A DNA stretch of 64,000 nucleotides from Micromonospora pattaloongensis (GTDB lineage: Bacteria > Actinomycetota > Actinomycetes > Mycobacteriales > Micromonosporaceae): the NCBI RefSeq assembly GCF_900107255.1, contig NZ_FNPH01000014.1, positions 1 through 64,000 on the forward strand. The letters are read 5' to 3'. The notes beneath the pieces were generated by a model. That model saw nothing but the letters and a program-made list of their open reading frames with translations, made no database searches and was not told where the DNA came from. How positions within the stretch are numbered: the first letter of the stretch is position 1; the number at the start of each line of letters is the position of its first letter. Shown one piece after another: positions 25,358 through 34,272 of this stretch. The position numbers and the translations under genes are program-made.

Positions 25358-26176
25358 TCAGGGCGCGGCCGGGGCGACCGGCTCGGCGGCCCGGTCGAGC
25401 GGCTTGTCCCGGCCCGGCGCGCCGCCGTGCGCCTCGCGCCGCGCCACCCAGCCGAAACCGACCAGCGCCATCACCGCGAACAGCCACCACTGCACCACGT
25501 AGGCGGCGTTCAGCACGTTGTTCTCCCGCGTCACCGGCACCGGCACGAAGCCCGGATCGGCCGGCGGGTCCTGGGTGTCCAGCAGGAGGTAGGCCCCGTA
25601 GACCGGGTAGGGCAGCTCGCGGGCGAGCTTGGGCACGGACACCCGCCGCGTCTCCAGCTTCCCGTCGCGGCGCTCGACCGGGTACGAACCGCTCTCCGAC
25701 AGGTGCACCCGGCCCACCACCGTCACGTCGCCGGCCGGCGCGGCCGGCACCTCCGGCTGCGTCATCGCGCTGCCGCCGGGCGTGGGCGGCACCCAACCGC
25801 GGTCGACGAGGACGGCGGAGCCGTCGGCGAGCACCAGCGGGGTCAGCACCTCGAACCCGGCCCGGCCCTCGACGCTGCGGTTGCGGACCAGCACGATGTT
25901 CGCGGTGTCGTACCGACCGGTCGCGGTGACCCGCTGCCAGGCGGTCTCCGCCGCCGGCGGCGGCCCGGCCCTGCCCGCGCCGCCGCCCGGGGCCGGCAGG
26001 ATTCGTCCCAGCTCGGCCGGGGCGCCGCGGCTGCCGGCGTCGATGCGGTCGTTGATCGCGGTGCGGTCCCGGTAGCGATCCAGCTGCCAGTTGCCGAGCA
26101 GGACCATCACCATGGCTGCCGCCACGGTCAGCGCGAGATAGCCGAGCCAGCGGGGGGTCAGCAGGAACCGGTACAC
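25358..26176 (-). CDS. SURF1 family protein (cytochrome oxidase assembly)
   Basis: A 272-residue protein with the SURF1 layout: an N-terminal membrane segment (about 9-28, PRWLGYLALTVAAAMVMVLLG followed by NWQLDRY), a periplasmic-side domain with VTATGRYD and VLVDRGWVPP, and a C-terminal membrane segment (about 227-247, YVVQWWLFAVMALVGFGW). SURF1 proteins help insert haem a into cytochrome c oxidase subunit I; actinobacterial members are assumed to do likewise. GTG 26176 gives the family N-terminus VYRFLLTPRW; upstream frame sequence is not homologous. Divergent from cobB. Confidence 0.85.
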   Translation of the reverse strand: MYRFLLTPRWLGYLALTVAAAMVMVLLGNWQLDRYRDRTAINDRIDAGSRGAPAELGRILPAPGGGAGRAGPPPAAETAWQRVTATGRYDTANIVLVRNRSVEGRAGFEVLTPLVLADGSAVLVDRGWVPPTPGGSAMTQPEVPAAPAGDVTVVGRVHLSESGSYPVERRDGKLETRRVSVPKLARELPYPVYGAYLLLDTQDPPADPGFVPVPVTRENNVLNAAYVVQWWLFAVMALVGFGWVARREAHGGAPGRDKPLDRAAEPVAPAAP

Positions 26177-26357
26177 ACCAGCGAGGTTACCGCTGTGCCG
26201 GCGGCCACCCGCGCGGTGGCCGCCGGCCGCGGCCGTTGCGCGGTCGCGGTAACGGGTATCGTCGCCCCCGCGACGGATCGACCACCGTTGGGCCGTCGTG
26301 CTGGCCCGCCCCGGACCACACCCGTCCGGCCACCCTCTCGCCCCCCGGAGGCCGCCG

Positions 26358-27944
26358 ATGACCGCCGTGCCGCGCGTAGTCGTGAGCGCACCGTCGTCCG
26401 GGCACGGCAAGACGGCGGTCGCCGTGGGCCTGCTCGCCGCCGCCGCCGCGCGCGGCGTACCCGTGGCCGGCTTCAAGATCGGTCCTGACTACGCCGACGC
26501 GGCGTACCTCGGGCTCGCCGCCGGACGGCCGGGGCGCAATCTCGACCCGCAGCTGGTCGGCGCGGACCGGATCGGGCCGCTGTTCGCGTACGGGTCGGCC
26601 GGGGCCGAACTCGCCGTGATCAAGGGAACGATGGGGCTGTTCGACAGCCTCGCCGGGCGCGCCGAGACCGAGTCGACCGCCACGATCGCCGCCGCGCTGC
26701 GCGCGCCGGTGATCCTCGTGCTCGACGTCTCCGCGATGGGGCAGTCGGTTGCCGCCCTGGTGCACGGGTTCCGCGCCTACGACGAGGTGCTGCGGTTCGG
26801 CGGCGTGATCCTCAACCGGGTGGCGTCCGAGCGGCACGAGCAGCTGCTGCGCGAGGCGCTCGGCGAGCTCGGGGTGCCGGTGCTCGGCGCGCTGCGCCGC
26901 CGCGACCTGCCCGCCGTGCTGCCCGGACGGCAGCACGGGCTGGTGCCGGTCGCGCACCGCAGTATCGAGGCCACCCGGGCGGTGCGCCGGCTCGGCGAGG
27001 CGGTCGCCGCCGCGGTCGACCTCGACCGGGTCCTCGCCCTGGCCCGCTCCGCGCCGCGGCTGCCGGTCCAGCCGTGGTCGCCGGCCGACGGCGGCCCGGC
27101 CGAGGCGGACGGGCGTCCGGTGATCGCGGTCGCCGGCGGGCCGGGCGCCCCCTACACGTACGCCGAGACGGCCGAACTGCTCACCGCGGCCGGTGCGACC
27201 GTGGCCCCGGTCGATCCGCTGCGCGACGAGGCGCTGCCGGAGGGGACCGCGGCGCTCGTCGTCGGCGCCGGGCTGCCCGAGTCGTACGCGGAGGAGCTCT
27301 CCGCCAACCGCCGGCTCTGCGGCGCGGTCGCGGAGCTGGCCCGCGCCGGCGCGCCGGTGCTCGCCGAGGGCGCCGGGCTGTTGTGGCTGGCGCGCGAGTT
27401 CGACGGCCGGCCGATGTGCGGGGTGCTCGACGCGACCGGGGTGAGCATGGAGCAGACCGTGATCGGCTACCGCGAGGCGACCGCGCGGGCGGCGACCGCG
27501 GTGGCGCAGCCCGGCGCCCGGTTGACCGGCTACAAGCAGCACCGCGGGGTGTTGATCCCGCGCGCCGGCCAGACCCCCGCCTGGAGCTGGGGCAACGGCG
27601 CTGCCGAGGGCTTCGTGTGGCGGCGCGTGCACGCCTCACAGCTCGCGCTGCACTGGGCCGGCGTGCCGGGGTTGGCCCGCCGGCTCGTCGCCGCCGCGGC
27701 CGTGCCGCTCGAAAAGCGCGGCCCGTCGCCGCGGGTCGCGCTGCCGACGGCGCGCTCCGCGTCGTCACCGTCCGAACCGACCCCGACCCCGACCGCGGCG
27801 GCGGGCGGTCGGGTGCCGGCCGCGGCTGAGCCGGTTTCCCCGTCGGCCGGTCGGGTGCCGCGCCCCGCGCAACCGATGCCGGCGGAGGAACAGCCAGAGG
27901 CCACGGCGGAGAGCGGCGCCGCGGGTACCGGAGGTGACGCGTGA
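26358..27944 (+). CDS. cobB: Cobyrinate a,c-diamide synthase CobB, glutaminase Cys replaced
   Basis: A 528-residue two-domain enzyme that amidates carboxylates a and c of cobyrinate or hydrogenobyrinate. The ATPase domain shows VVVSAPSSGHGKTAVAVG (about 7-24), GFKIGPDYADAAY, NLDPQL, IKGTMGLFDS and VLDVSAMGQSVAALVHG. The glutaminase domain (about 253-460) has VVGAGLPESYAEEL and the C-terminal His box HASQLALHWAG. The nucleophile box is PVLAEGAGLLWLA, with Gly338 (codon 27369-27371) where CobB/CbiA enzymes have Cys. The last about 65 residues are a Pro/Ala/Ser tail. ATG 26358 has CCGGAGG upstream. Glutamine-dependent activity is doubtful; free ammonia is possible. Confidence 0.88.
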   Translation: MTAVPRVVVSAPSSGHGKTAVAVGLLAAAAARGVPVAGFKIGPDYADAAYLGLAAGRPGRNLDPQLVGADRIGPLFAYGSAGAELAVIKGTMGLFDSLAGRAETESTATIAAALRAPVILVLDVSAMGQSVAALVHGFRAYDEVLRFGGVILNRVASERHEQLLREALGELGVPVLGALRRRDLPAVLPGRQHGLVPVAHRSIEATRAVRRLGEAVAAAVDLDRVLALARSAPRLPVQPWSPADGGPAEADGRPVIAVAGGPGAPYTYAETAELLTAAGATVAPVDPLRDEALPEGTAALVVGAGLPESYAEELSANRRLCGAVAELARAGAPVLAEGAGLLWLAREFDGRPMCGVLDATGVSMEQTVIGYREATARAATAVAQPGARLTGYKQHRGVLIPRAGQTPAWSWGNGAAEGFVWRRVHASQLALHWAGVPGLARRLVAAAAVPLEKRGPSPRVALPTARSASSPSEPTPTPTAAAGGRVPAAAEPVSPSAGRVPRPAQPMPAEEQPEATAESGAAGTGGDA

Positions 27945-28510
27945 GCGGGCACGTCGCGGTGCCGCGGTTCCCGACGCTGACCGTGTCCACGCCGCGGGTG
28001 CACGTGCGCCCGCTGGAGGCGTCCGACGCCGACGCCGTCGACGCGATCTTCGCGGACAAGCAGACGCAGCGCTGGCTGCCGTTACCGCAGGAGTACGGCC
28101 AGATCGAGGGCCTCGCCTGGTGCACGGAGATGGCCGAGGAGCGCCGGGACAGCGGCGTCGGCGACCACTACGGCGTGGTGCGGCGCGAGGACGACCGGCT
28201 GGTCGGCTGCCTCTGGACCAAGCGCACCGACTGGGTGGGGCGGGTGACCGAGGTGGCGTACGCGATCGCCCCCGACGCCCGCGGGTTCGGTGTCGCCGCC
28301 GAGGCCGTCGACGCGCTGGCGGTGGCGCTGATCCTGGAGCACGGTTTCCAGCGCATCGAGCTGCGGGTGGCGCCCGGCAACACCGCCTCCCGTCGGGTCG
28401 CCGAGAAGGCCGGGTTCACGTACGAGGGGCTGCTGCGCAACGCCGGTCACGTGCACTCGGGTCGGGTCGACCTGGAGGTGTGGTCGTTCGTCGCGGCGGA
28501 CCTGAAGTGA
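27941..28510 (+). CDS. GNAT family N-acetyltransferase
   Basis: A 189-residue GNAT protein of the RimJ/RimL-like type: VRPLEASDADAVDAIFAD near the N-terminus, the acetyl-CoA region EVAYAIAPDARGFGVAAEAVDAL at about 103-125, and VAPGNTASRRVAEKAGFTYEG at about 146-166. The start is GTG 27941 with GGAGGTGA upstream, overlapping the cobB stop by 4 bp, so it is translated with cobB although no role in cobalamin synthesis is known. A TTA codon lies at 28082-28084. Substrate could be a ribosomal protein N-terminus or a small molecule. Confidence 0.85.
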   Translation: MSGHVAVPRFPTLTVSTPRVHVRPLEASDADAVDAIFADKQTQRWLPLPQEYGQIEGLAWCTEMAEERRDSGVGDHYGVVRREDDRLVGCLWTKRTDWVGRVTEVAYAIAPDARGFGVAAEAVDALAVALILEHGFQRIELRVAPGNTASRRVAEKAGFTYEGLLRNAGHVHSGRVDLEVWSFVAADLK

Positions 28511-28522
28511 GCACGGGTGGGC

Positions 28523-30688
28523 TCATTCGCCGCCGCCGACGATCCGGGCGCTGGGCGGGGCGAACTGGCGCACGGGTTTGCCCTTGAGCGCGTCCTTCAA
28601 CGTCCCCGCCACCGCGTCGACCGGGATCTTCGACTGGCCGTCGCCGACCGCGTTGAACGGGTTGTCCGGGTCGGCCGCGAAGCTGGCGGCGGCGTACTCC
28701 GGGGTGTAGCCGACGAACCACGCCGACCGGGTGCTGTCGGTCGTGCCCGTCTTGCCGGCCACCGGGCGGCCGACCGTGCCGCGCACGCTGTCGGCGGTCG
28801 ACCAGCCGCCGCAGCCGCCGGCGGCCGGGCTGTCCCCGGTCGGGCAGCGGGCGGCGTCGGTGGCCGCCCGGGCGACGTCGGCGGAGAAGACCTGCCTGCA
28901 GTGCGGCTCGGCGATCGGGATCGTGGTGCCGTCCTGCATTCGGTACATCGCGGGGCTGCCGTCCGGGTTGGTGATCGAGATGACCGGTGAGGGGTCGCAG
29001 TAGCGGCCCTCGGCGGCGATCGCCGCGTACGCGTTCGACATCTCCAGTGGCGTGACGTCCGAGGTGCCGAGCGTGAAGGCTCCCCAGTTGTTGGCGTTGG
29101 CGGGCAGTGCGTTCCACTTGTCGACGTGGGTGCGCCACTCCAGGCCGAGCCGTTCGGCCATCCGCACCACGTTGGCCGCGCCGACCTTCTCCTCCAGCTG
29201 CACGAAGTAGGTGTTGACCGACTTGCCGAAGCCGGACCACATGGCGTGCCGGCCGGTCATCGCGCCGCTGGCGTTCGTCGGGCACCAGCGGTTGCCGCAG
29301 ATGTTCCCCTCACCGCCGTCGTAGATCGACTTGTACCGGAACGGGGAGTCGAGGTACGTCGAGAGCGGCATGCCCTTGTCGAGCGCGGTGAGCATCGTGA
29401 ACATCTTGAACGTCGAACCCGCCTGGTAACCCGCCAGGTCCCCGCCGCCGAGCAGCGGCACCACCGTGTTCGGGTAGTTGCCCTTCATCTTCTTCTTCCG
29501 CAGCTCCTTGATCGAGTGCAGCGGGTTCTCGCTCTGGTCCAGCGAGTACGTCCGGTTGACCGCCATCGCCTTGACCCGCCCGGTGCCCGCCTCGCTCAGC
29601 ACGATCCCGTACGCGAACGGGCTGCCCAGCGCGGCCTGCGCCCCGACGTTGTTCTCGGCCGCCTCCTGGAGCTTCGGGTCGATCGACGTGACGACCCGGT
29701 AGCCGCCGCGGCGCAGCTTGTCCTCGCGTTCCAACGCGTTGCTGCCGAACGCCGGCTGGCTGGTCCACCAGTTCTTGAAGTAGTCGCAGAAAAAGCCCCA
29801 GCTGTTCAGCTTCTTCGGCAGCGAGACGCAGTCGCTGGGCGGGGTGTGCAGCTTCAACTTGATCGGTTGTTGCTTGGCGTGCTCGGCCGCGTCCGGCTGC
29901 AGGTAGCTGAGTCCGACCATCCGGTCGATGACGTAGTTGCGCCGCTCCGTCGCGGCCTTGCGGTCCGAGGTCGCCGGGTCGTACTCGGACGGCGACTTCA
30001 CCAGGCCGGCGAGGGTGGCCGCCTCGGTGATGGTCAGGTCCTTGGGGTGCTTGGAGAAGAAGACCTCGGCGGCGGCGAAGATGCCGTACGCGTTGTGCCC
30101 GAAGTACGCCGAGTTGAGGTAGCGCTCCAGGATCTGCTGCTTCGACATCCGCGTCTCCAGCTGCGTCGACAGCCGCATCTCGCGGACCTTCCGGACGGTG
30201 GTCTGCTCGGTGGCGCGTTGCGCCTCGATCGGGGTGTCGGCGCCGTCGCGCAGGGCCATCCGCACGTACTGCATGGTCAGCGTCGAGCCGCCCTGCGACA
30301 CCCCGCCGGCCTGCTGGTTGGCGACGAACGCGCGTCCGATGCCCTTGGCGTCGACGCCCTTGTGCGTATAGAAGCGCGAGTCCTCGGAGGCGACGATCGC
30401 CTGCTGGATGTACGGCGACATCTCGTCGAGCGTGGCGTAGCGGCGGTGCTCCTCGTAGAACATCGCCAGCAGCGTCTTGCCGTCCGCCGCGTAGACGTAG
30501 CTCGTCTGCGCCGGGGTGAAGGTCTGCAGTTCGGCGGGCCACGGGTCGACCGGGCCGGTGGTGGCCTTGGTGGTGAGGCCGCCCGCCGCCGCGAGCGGAA
30601 AGGTCGCGCCGGCGATGACGACGCCGGCGATGAGTCCGGCCCGGAGCAGCGGAATGAGGCGACCGATGGCGACGCGAGTTCGCTTCAT
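28523..30688 (-). CDS. Class A penicillin-binding protein (GT51 plus transpeptidase)
   Basis: A 721-residue bifunctional peptidoglycan synthase. A membrane anchor at about 15-37 is followed by the GT51 domain with catalytic Glu102 (ASEDSRFYTHKGVD) and QGGSTLTMQYVRM at 132-144, and by the transpeptidase domain with SxxK at 425-428 (AGSTFKMF), SVN in GFGKSVNTYF, and KTG in AGKTGTTDS near residue 640. It polymerises lipid II and crosslinks peptides outside the membrane. ATG 30688 is used; GTG 30691 is possible, and neither has a strong ribosome site. It is divergent from cobC. No PASTA domains are present. Confidence 0.92.
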   Translation of the reverse strand: MKRTRVAIGRLIPLLRAGLIAGVVIAGATFPLAAAGGLTTKATTGPVDPWPAELQTFTPAQTSYVYAADGKTLLAMFYEEHRRYATLDEMSPYIQQAIVASEDSRFYTHKGVDAKGIGRAFVANQQAGGVSQGGSTLTMQYVRMALRDGADTPIEAQRATEQTTVRKVREMRLSTQLETRMSKQQILERYLNSAYFGHNAYGIFAAAEVFFSKHPKDLTITEAATLAGLVKSPSEYDPATSDRKAATERRNYVIDRMVGLSYLQPDAAEHAKQQPIKLKLHTPPSDCVSLPKKLNSWGFFCDYFKNWWTSQPAFGSNALEREDKLRRGGYRVVTSIDPKLQEAAENNVGAQAALGSPFAYGIVLSEAGTGRVKAMAVNRTYSLDQSENPLHSIKELRKKKMKGNYPNTVVPLLGGGDLAGYQAGSTFKMFTMLTALDKGMPLSTYLDSPFRYKSIYDGGEGNICGNRWCPTNASGAMTGRHAMWSGFGKSVNTYFVQLEEKVGAANVVRMAERLGLEWRTHVDKWNALPANANNWGAFTLGTSDVTPLEMSNAYAAIAAEGRYCDPSPVISITNPDGSPAMYRMQDGTTIPIAEPHCRQVFSADVARAATDAARCPTGDSPAAGGCGGWSTADSVRGTVGRPVAGKTGTTDSTRSAWFVGYTPEYAAASFAADPDNPFNAVGDGQSKIPVDAVAGTLKDALKGKPVRQFAPPSARIVGGGE

Positions 30689-30811
30689 CACACCGTAAAG
30701 CTATGACATAACGGCTTTTAAGCGGATCGGAATGGCCGAGCGGTACTCACGTTCTGGCCTCCGGAGGACCCGCCCTCGGTCGCTTTCGGCCCAGCCGGGG
30801 ATGATCGCCCC

Positions 30812-31888
30812 ATGCAGGGGTACGCGGGGGACGGGCACTACGACGACGACGCGCTCGGCCACCACGGGGATGCCGAGGTCGCGCCCGGGCTCGTGGACCT
30901 CGCGGTCAACGTCCGGCGCGCCCCGATGCCGCCCTGGCTGTCCGGGCCGATCGCCGCGACCCTCGACCGGCTCGCCGACTACCCCGACCCGGTGCCCGCC
31001 CGCGCCGCCGTGGCCGCCCGGCACGCCCGCCCGGTCGACGAGGTGCTGCTCACCGCCGGCGCCGCCGAGGGGTTCGTGCTGCTCGCCCGGGCACTGTCCG
31101 GCGCGCGCCGCCCGGTCGTGGTGCACCCCCAGTTCACCGAGCCCGAGGCGGCGCTGCGGCACGCCGGTCACCGCGTCGAGCGGGTGCTGCTGCGGCCCGA
31201 GGACGGGTTCGCGCTCGACCCCGAGCGGGTCCCGGCCGACGCAGACCTCGTGGTCGTCGGCAACCCCACCAACCCGACCTCGGTGCTGCACCCCGCCGCC
31301 ACGCTCGCCGCGCTCGCCCGCCCCGGCCGGGTGCTGGTGGTCGACGAGGCGTTCGCCGACACCACGTACGCGCCGGGGGTGGCGGGGGAGCCGGAGTCGC
31401 TCGCCGCCCGGCGGGACCTGCCCGGCCTGGTGGTCGTGCGCAGCCTCACCAAGACCTGGGGGCTCGCCGGGCTGCGGATCGGCTACCTGCTCGGGCCGGC
31501 CGAGCTGATCGGGCGGCTCGCGGCCGTACAGCCGCTGTGGGCCGTCTCCACCCCCGCGCTGGCCGCCGCGGTCGCCTGCGCGGGCCCGGCCGCCGTGGCG
31601 GCCGAGCGGGAGATCGCCGTCGCGCTCGCCGCGGACCGCGCCCACCTGGTCGCCCGGCTGCGCGCGCTGCCCGGCGTCACGGTCGCGGCCGACCCGGCCA
31701 GCGCGTTCGTGCTGGTCCGGATCGACGGCGCCGACCGGCTGCGCCTGGCGTTGCGGCAGCAGGGGTACGCGGTGCGGCGCGGTGACACGTTCCCCGGGCT
31801 GGGCGCCGACTGGCTCCGGGTGGCGGTACGCGACACTGCCACCACCGACGCGTTCACCGCGGTGCTGACGAAGCTTCTGGAGGCGTGA
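30812..31888 (+). CDS. cobC: CobC-type PLP aminotransferase/decarboxylase
   Basis: A 358-residue fold-type I PLP enzyme of the Rv2231c/CobC group. The start GYAGDGHYDDDALGHHGDAEV and VDLAVNVRR are typical of that group. PLP contacts include TAGAAEGFVLL, VVGNPTNPTSVLHP, VDEAFADTTY and the Schiff-base Lys in RSLTKTWGLAGLRIGY at about 210-225. The family includes L-threonine-O-3-phosphate decarboxylase, which makes the aminopropanol linker for CobD; histidinol-phosphate aminotransferase activity is the alternative. Position directly before cobT and cobA favours the B12 role. ATG 30812; no cobalamin riboswitch was seen in the 120 bp upstream. Confidence 0.82.
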   Translation: MQGYAGDGHYDDDALGHHGDAEVAPGLVDLAVNVRRAPMPPWLSGPIAATLDRLADYPDPVPARAAVAARHARPVDEVLLTAGAAEGFVLLARALSGARRPVVVHPQFTEPEAALRHAGHRVERVLLRPEDGFALDPERVPADADLVVVGNPTNPTSVLHPAATLAALARPGRVLVVDEAFADTTYAPGVAGEPESLAARRDLPGLVVVRSLTKTWGLAGLRIGYLLGPAELIGRLAAVQPLWAVSTPALAAAVACAGPAAVAAEREIAVALAADRAHLVARLRALPGVTVAADPASAFVLVRIDGADRLRLALRQQGYAVRRGDTFPGLGADWLRVAVRDTATTDAFTAVLTKLLEA

Positions 31889-31889
31889 T

Positions 31890-32951
31890 TTGGACACGAC
31901 GCTGCTGTCCGCGACGCTCGCGGCGATCCGGCCGCTCGACGGCGCGGCCATGGCCGCGGCGCGGTCGCTGCAGGACCGGCTGACCAAGCCGGCCGGGTCG
32001 CTCGGGGTGCTGGAGGAGTTGTCGGTACGGCTGGCCGGGCTGGCCGGCGCCTGCCCGCCGCCGGTGCCGCAGCCGGCGACGGTGGCGGTCTTCGCCGGCG
32101 ACCACGGCGTGCACGCCCAGGGCGTCACGCCGTGGCCGCAGGAGGTCACCGCGCAGATGGTCGCGAACTTTCTCGACGGCGGCGCGGTGATCAACGCCTT
32201 CGCCCGGCAGACCGGCGCCTCGCTGACCGTCGTCGACGTCGGGGTCGCGACGCCGCTGAAGCCGGTGCGCGGTCTGGTCGCCAAGAACGTCCGGCGCGGC
32301 ACGCGGGACTTCACCGTCGAGCCGGCGCTCACCCGCGCCGAGGCCGTCGCGGCCGTCGAGGTGGGGATCGGGGTCGCCGGCGACCTCGTGGACCGGGGCG
32401 AGAACCTGCTGGTCACGGGGGACATGGGCATCGCCAACACCACCCCGGCGGCGGCGCTGATCGCCGCGTTCACCGGCGCGGACCCGGCGGAGGCGACCGG
32501 CCGGGGCACCGGGGTGGACGACGACACGTACGCACACAAGACCTCCGTGGTCCGGGCCGGGCTCGACCTGCACCGCCCGGACCCCGCCGACCCGCTCGGC
32601 GTGCTCGCCGCGGTCGGCGGCCTGGAGCACGCGGCCCTGACCGGGCTGATCCTCGGTGCCGCCGCCGCCCGGGTGCCGGTGCTCCTCGACGGGGTGATCG
32701 CGGTCTCCGCGGCCCTGGTCGCCGCCGCGCTCGCGCCCGACGCGATCGGCGCGATGATCGCCGGACACCGCTCGGTCGAGCCCGGCGCCAGCGCCGGGCT
32801 GCGGCACCTCGGGCTCGAACCGCTGCTCGACCTCGGGCTTCGCCTCGGCGAGGGCACCGGCGCGATGCTGGCCGTGCCGATCGTCGCGGGCGCGGTGCGG
32901 GTGCTGCACGATGTGGCGACGTTCGACTCGGCGGGAGTGTCGGAGAAGTGA
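31890..32951 (+). CDS. cobT: Nicotinate-nucleotide--dimethylbenzimidazole phosphoribosyltransferase
   Basis: Makes alpha-ribazole phosphate, the lower-ligand precursor of B12, from dimethylbenzimidazole and nicotinate mononucleotide. The 353-residue protein has CobT blocks LQDRLTKPAGSLGVLEELS, VFAGDHGVHAQGVTPWPQEVT, NFLDGGAVINAFAR, GDMGIANTTPAAAL, GRGTGVDD and the C-terminal LRLGEGTGAMLA with the catalytic Glu. TTG 31890 is the start, one base after the cobC stop, with GGAGG at 31879-31883. Its stop overlaps the cobA start (GTGA). No accessory domain is seen. Confidence 0.93.
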   Translation: MDTTLLSATLAAIRPLDGAAMAAARSLQDRLTKPAGSLGVLEELSVRLAGLAGACPPPVPQPATVAVFAGDHGVHAQGVTPWPQEVTAQMVANFLDGGAVINAFARQTGASLTVVDVGVATPLKPVRGLVAKNVRRGTRDFTVEPALTRAEAVAAVEVGIGVAGDLVDRGENLLVTGDMGIANTTPAAALIAAFTGADPAEATGRGTGVDDDTYAHKTSVVRAGLDLHRPDPADPLGVLAAVGGLEHAALTGLILGAAAARVPVLLDGVIAVSAALVAAALAPDAIGAMIAGHRSVEPGASAGLRHLGLEPLLDLGLRLGEGTGAMLAVPIVAGAVRVLHDVATFDSAGVSEK

Positions 32952-34174
32952 ACCTGTATCCGTTGGGGTTGCGGCTGGACGGCCGCGGCGTGCTCGTCGT
33001 CGGCGGCGGCGCGGTGGCGACCCGCAGGGTGCCGGCGCTGCTGGAGGCCGGCGCCCGCGTCGTGCTCGTCGCGCCGCGGCTCACCCCGGCGTTGCAGGCG
33101 CTCGCGGACGCGGGCCGGCTCCGCTGGGAGCCGCGCCGCTTCGAGCCCTCGGACGTGGACGACGTGTGGCTGGTGCACGTCGCGGTCGACGATCCGGTGG
33201 CCGCGGCGCAGGTGAGCGCCGCGGCCGACGAGCGGCGGGTGTTCTGCGTCCGCGCCGACGACCGCAGCCGGGCCACCGCGTGGACCCCGGCGGTCACCCG
33301 GCACGGGCCGGTCACGGTGGCGGTGCTCGGCGGCGGCGATCCCCGCCGGGCCATGGGGCTCCGGGACGCCATCCGCGACGGCCTGGTCGCCGGCACCCTG
33401 GCCGCGCCGTCGCCGTCCGCGCCCCCGGCCGCCGACGCGCCGACCGGCGGCCACGTCGCGCTGGTCGGCGCCGGTCCGGGTGACCCGGAGCTGATCACCG
33501 TCAAGGGGCGCCGACTGCTCGCCCGGGCGGATGTGGTGGTCGCCGACCGGCTGGTGCCCGGGCTGCTCCTGGACGAGCTCCGCCCCGAGGTCGAGCTGGT
33601 CGACGCCTCCAAGATCCCGTACGGGCCGGCGAAGACGCAGGAGGAGATCAACCGGATCCTCGTCGACCGCGCCCGCGCGGGACGCTTCGTCGTGCGGCTC
33701 AAGGGCGGTGACCCGTACGTCTTCGGGCGCGGCGGCGAGGAGGCGATCGCCTGCGCCGAGGCCGGCGTGCCGGTGACCGTGGTCTCCGGCGTGACCAGCT
33801 CGATCGCCGCGCCCGCCGCCGCGGGCATCCCGGTGACGCACCGCGGTGTCGCCCACGAGTTCACCGTCGTCTCCGGGCACGTCGCGCCGGACGACCCGGC
33901 CTCGCTGGTGGACTGGCCGGCGCTGGCCCGGATGCGCGGCACGCTGGTGGTGCTCATGGGCCTGAAGAACCTGCCGGCGATCGCCGCGACGCTGCTGGCG
34001 CACGGACGCGCGGCGGCGACACCGGTCGCGGTGGTCCAGGAGGGCACCACGGGTGAGCAGCGCGCACTGCGCACCACGCTGGCCGACCTCGTCCCTCAGG
34101 TAGGGGCGGCCGGAATCCGCCCGCCCGCGGTAGTCGTCCTCGGCGACGTGGTCACCGCGCTACCCCGCCCCTGA
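32948..34174 (+). CDS. cobA: Uroporphyrinogen-III C-methyltransferase fused to CysG-type N-domain
   Basis: A 408-residue fusion. Residues of about 1-150 are the precorrin-2 dehydrogenase/sirohydrochlorin ferrochelatase-like domain (GVLVVGGGAVATRRVPALLEAG with the NAD site). From about 158 comes the SAM-dependent methyltransferase: VALVGAGPGDPELITVKGRRLL, then VRLKGGDPYVFGRGGEEA and VTVVSGVTSSIAAPAAAGIPVTHRG. It converts uroporphyrinogen III to precorrin-2 and probably onward to sirohydrochlorin, feeding siroheme and B12. GTG 32948 overlaps the cobT stop. The gene ends 3 bp before a large palindrome. Confidence 0.9.
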   Translation: MNLYPLGLRLDGRGVLVVGGGAVATRRVPALLEAGARVVLVAPRLTPALQALADAGRLRWEPRRFEPSDVDDVWLVHVAVDDPVAAAQVSAAADERRVFCVRADDRSRATAWTPAVTRHGPVTVAVLGGGDPRRAMGLRDAIRDGLVAGTLAAPSPSAPPAADAPTGGHVALVGAGPGDPELITVKGRRLLARADVVVADRLVPGLLLDELRPEVELVDASKIPYGPAKTQEEINRILVDRARAGRFVVRLKGGDPYVFGRGGEEAIACAEAGVPVTVVSGVTSSIAAPAAAGIPVTHRGVAHEFTVVSGHVAPDDPASLVDWPALARMRGTLVVLMGLKNLPAIAATLLAHGRAAATPVAVVQEGTTGEQRALRTTLADLVPQVGAAGIRPPAVVVLGDVVTALPRP

Positions 34175-34176
34175 CC

Positions 34177-34255
34177 CCCGCGATCTTGCAGTTGTGGCCC
34201 GCCCGAACTAGTACGAAACCGGGCAAATCAACGGCCACAACTGCAAGATCGCGGG
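34177..34255. repeat. Large nested palindrome between convergent cobA and otsB-GH15
   Basis: Two perfect 23-bp arms (34177-34199 and 34233-34255) flank a 33-bp centre that itself contains a GCCCG/CGGGC stem (34201-34205 / 34220-34224). The transcript or DNA could form a long stem with a second stem inside. It lies between two convergent genes, so bidirectional termination is plausible. From memory, similar CGATCTTGCA-containing palindromes recur between genes in Micromonospora genomes, making it a REP/MITE-like element. Confidence 0.8.
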
Positions 34256-34272
34256 TCGGGTCTGGGGCGCGG

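Noticed and set aside
26174-26357. Long open frame crossing from SURF1 into the cobB upstream region
   Set aside because: It is a shadow; SURF1 homology starts at GTG 26176 and the rest is the divergent cobB leader.
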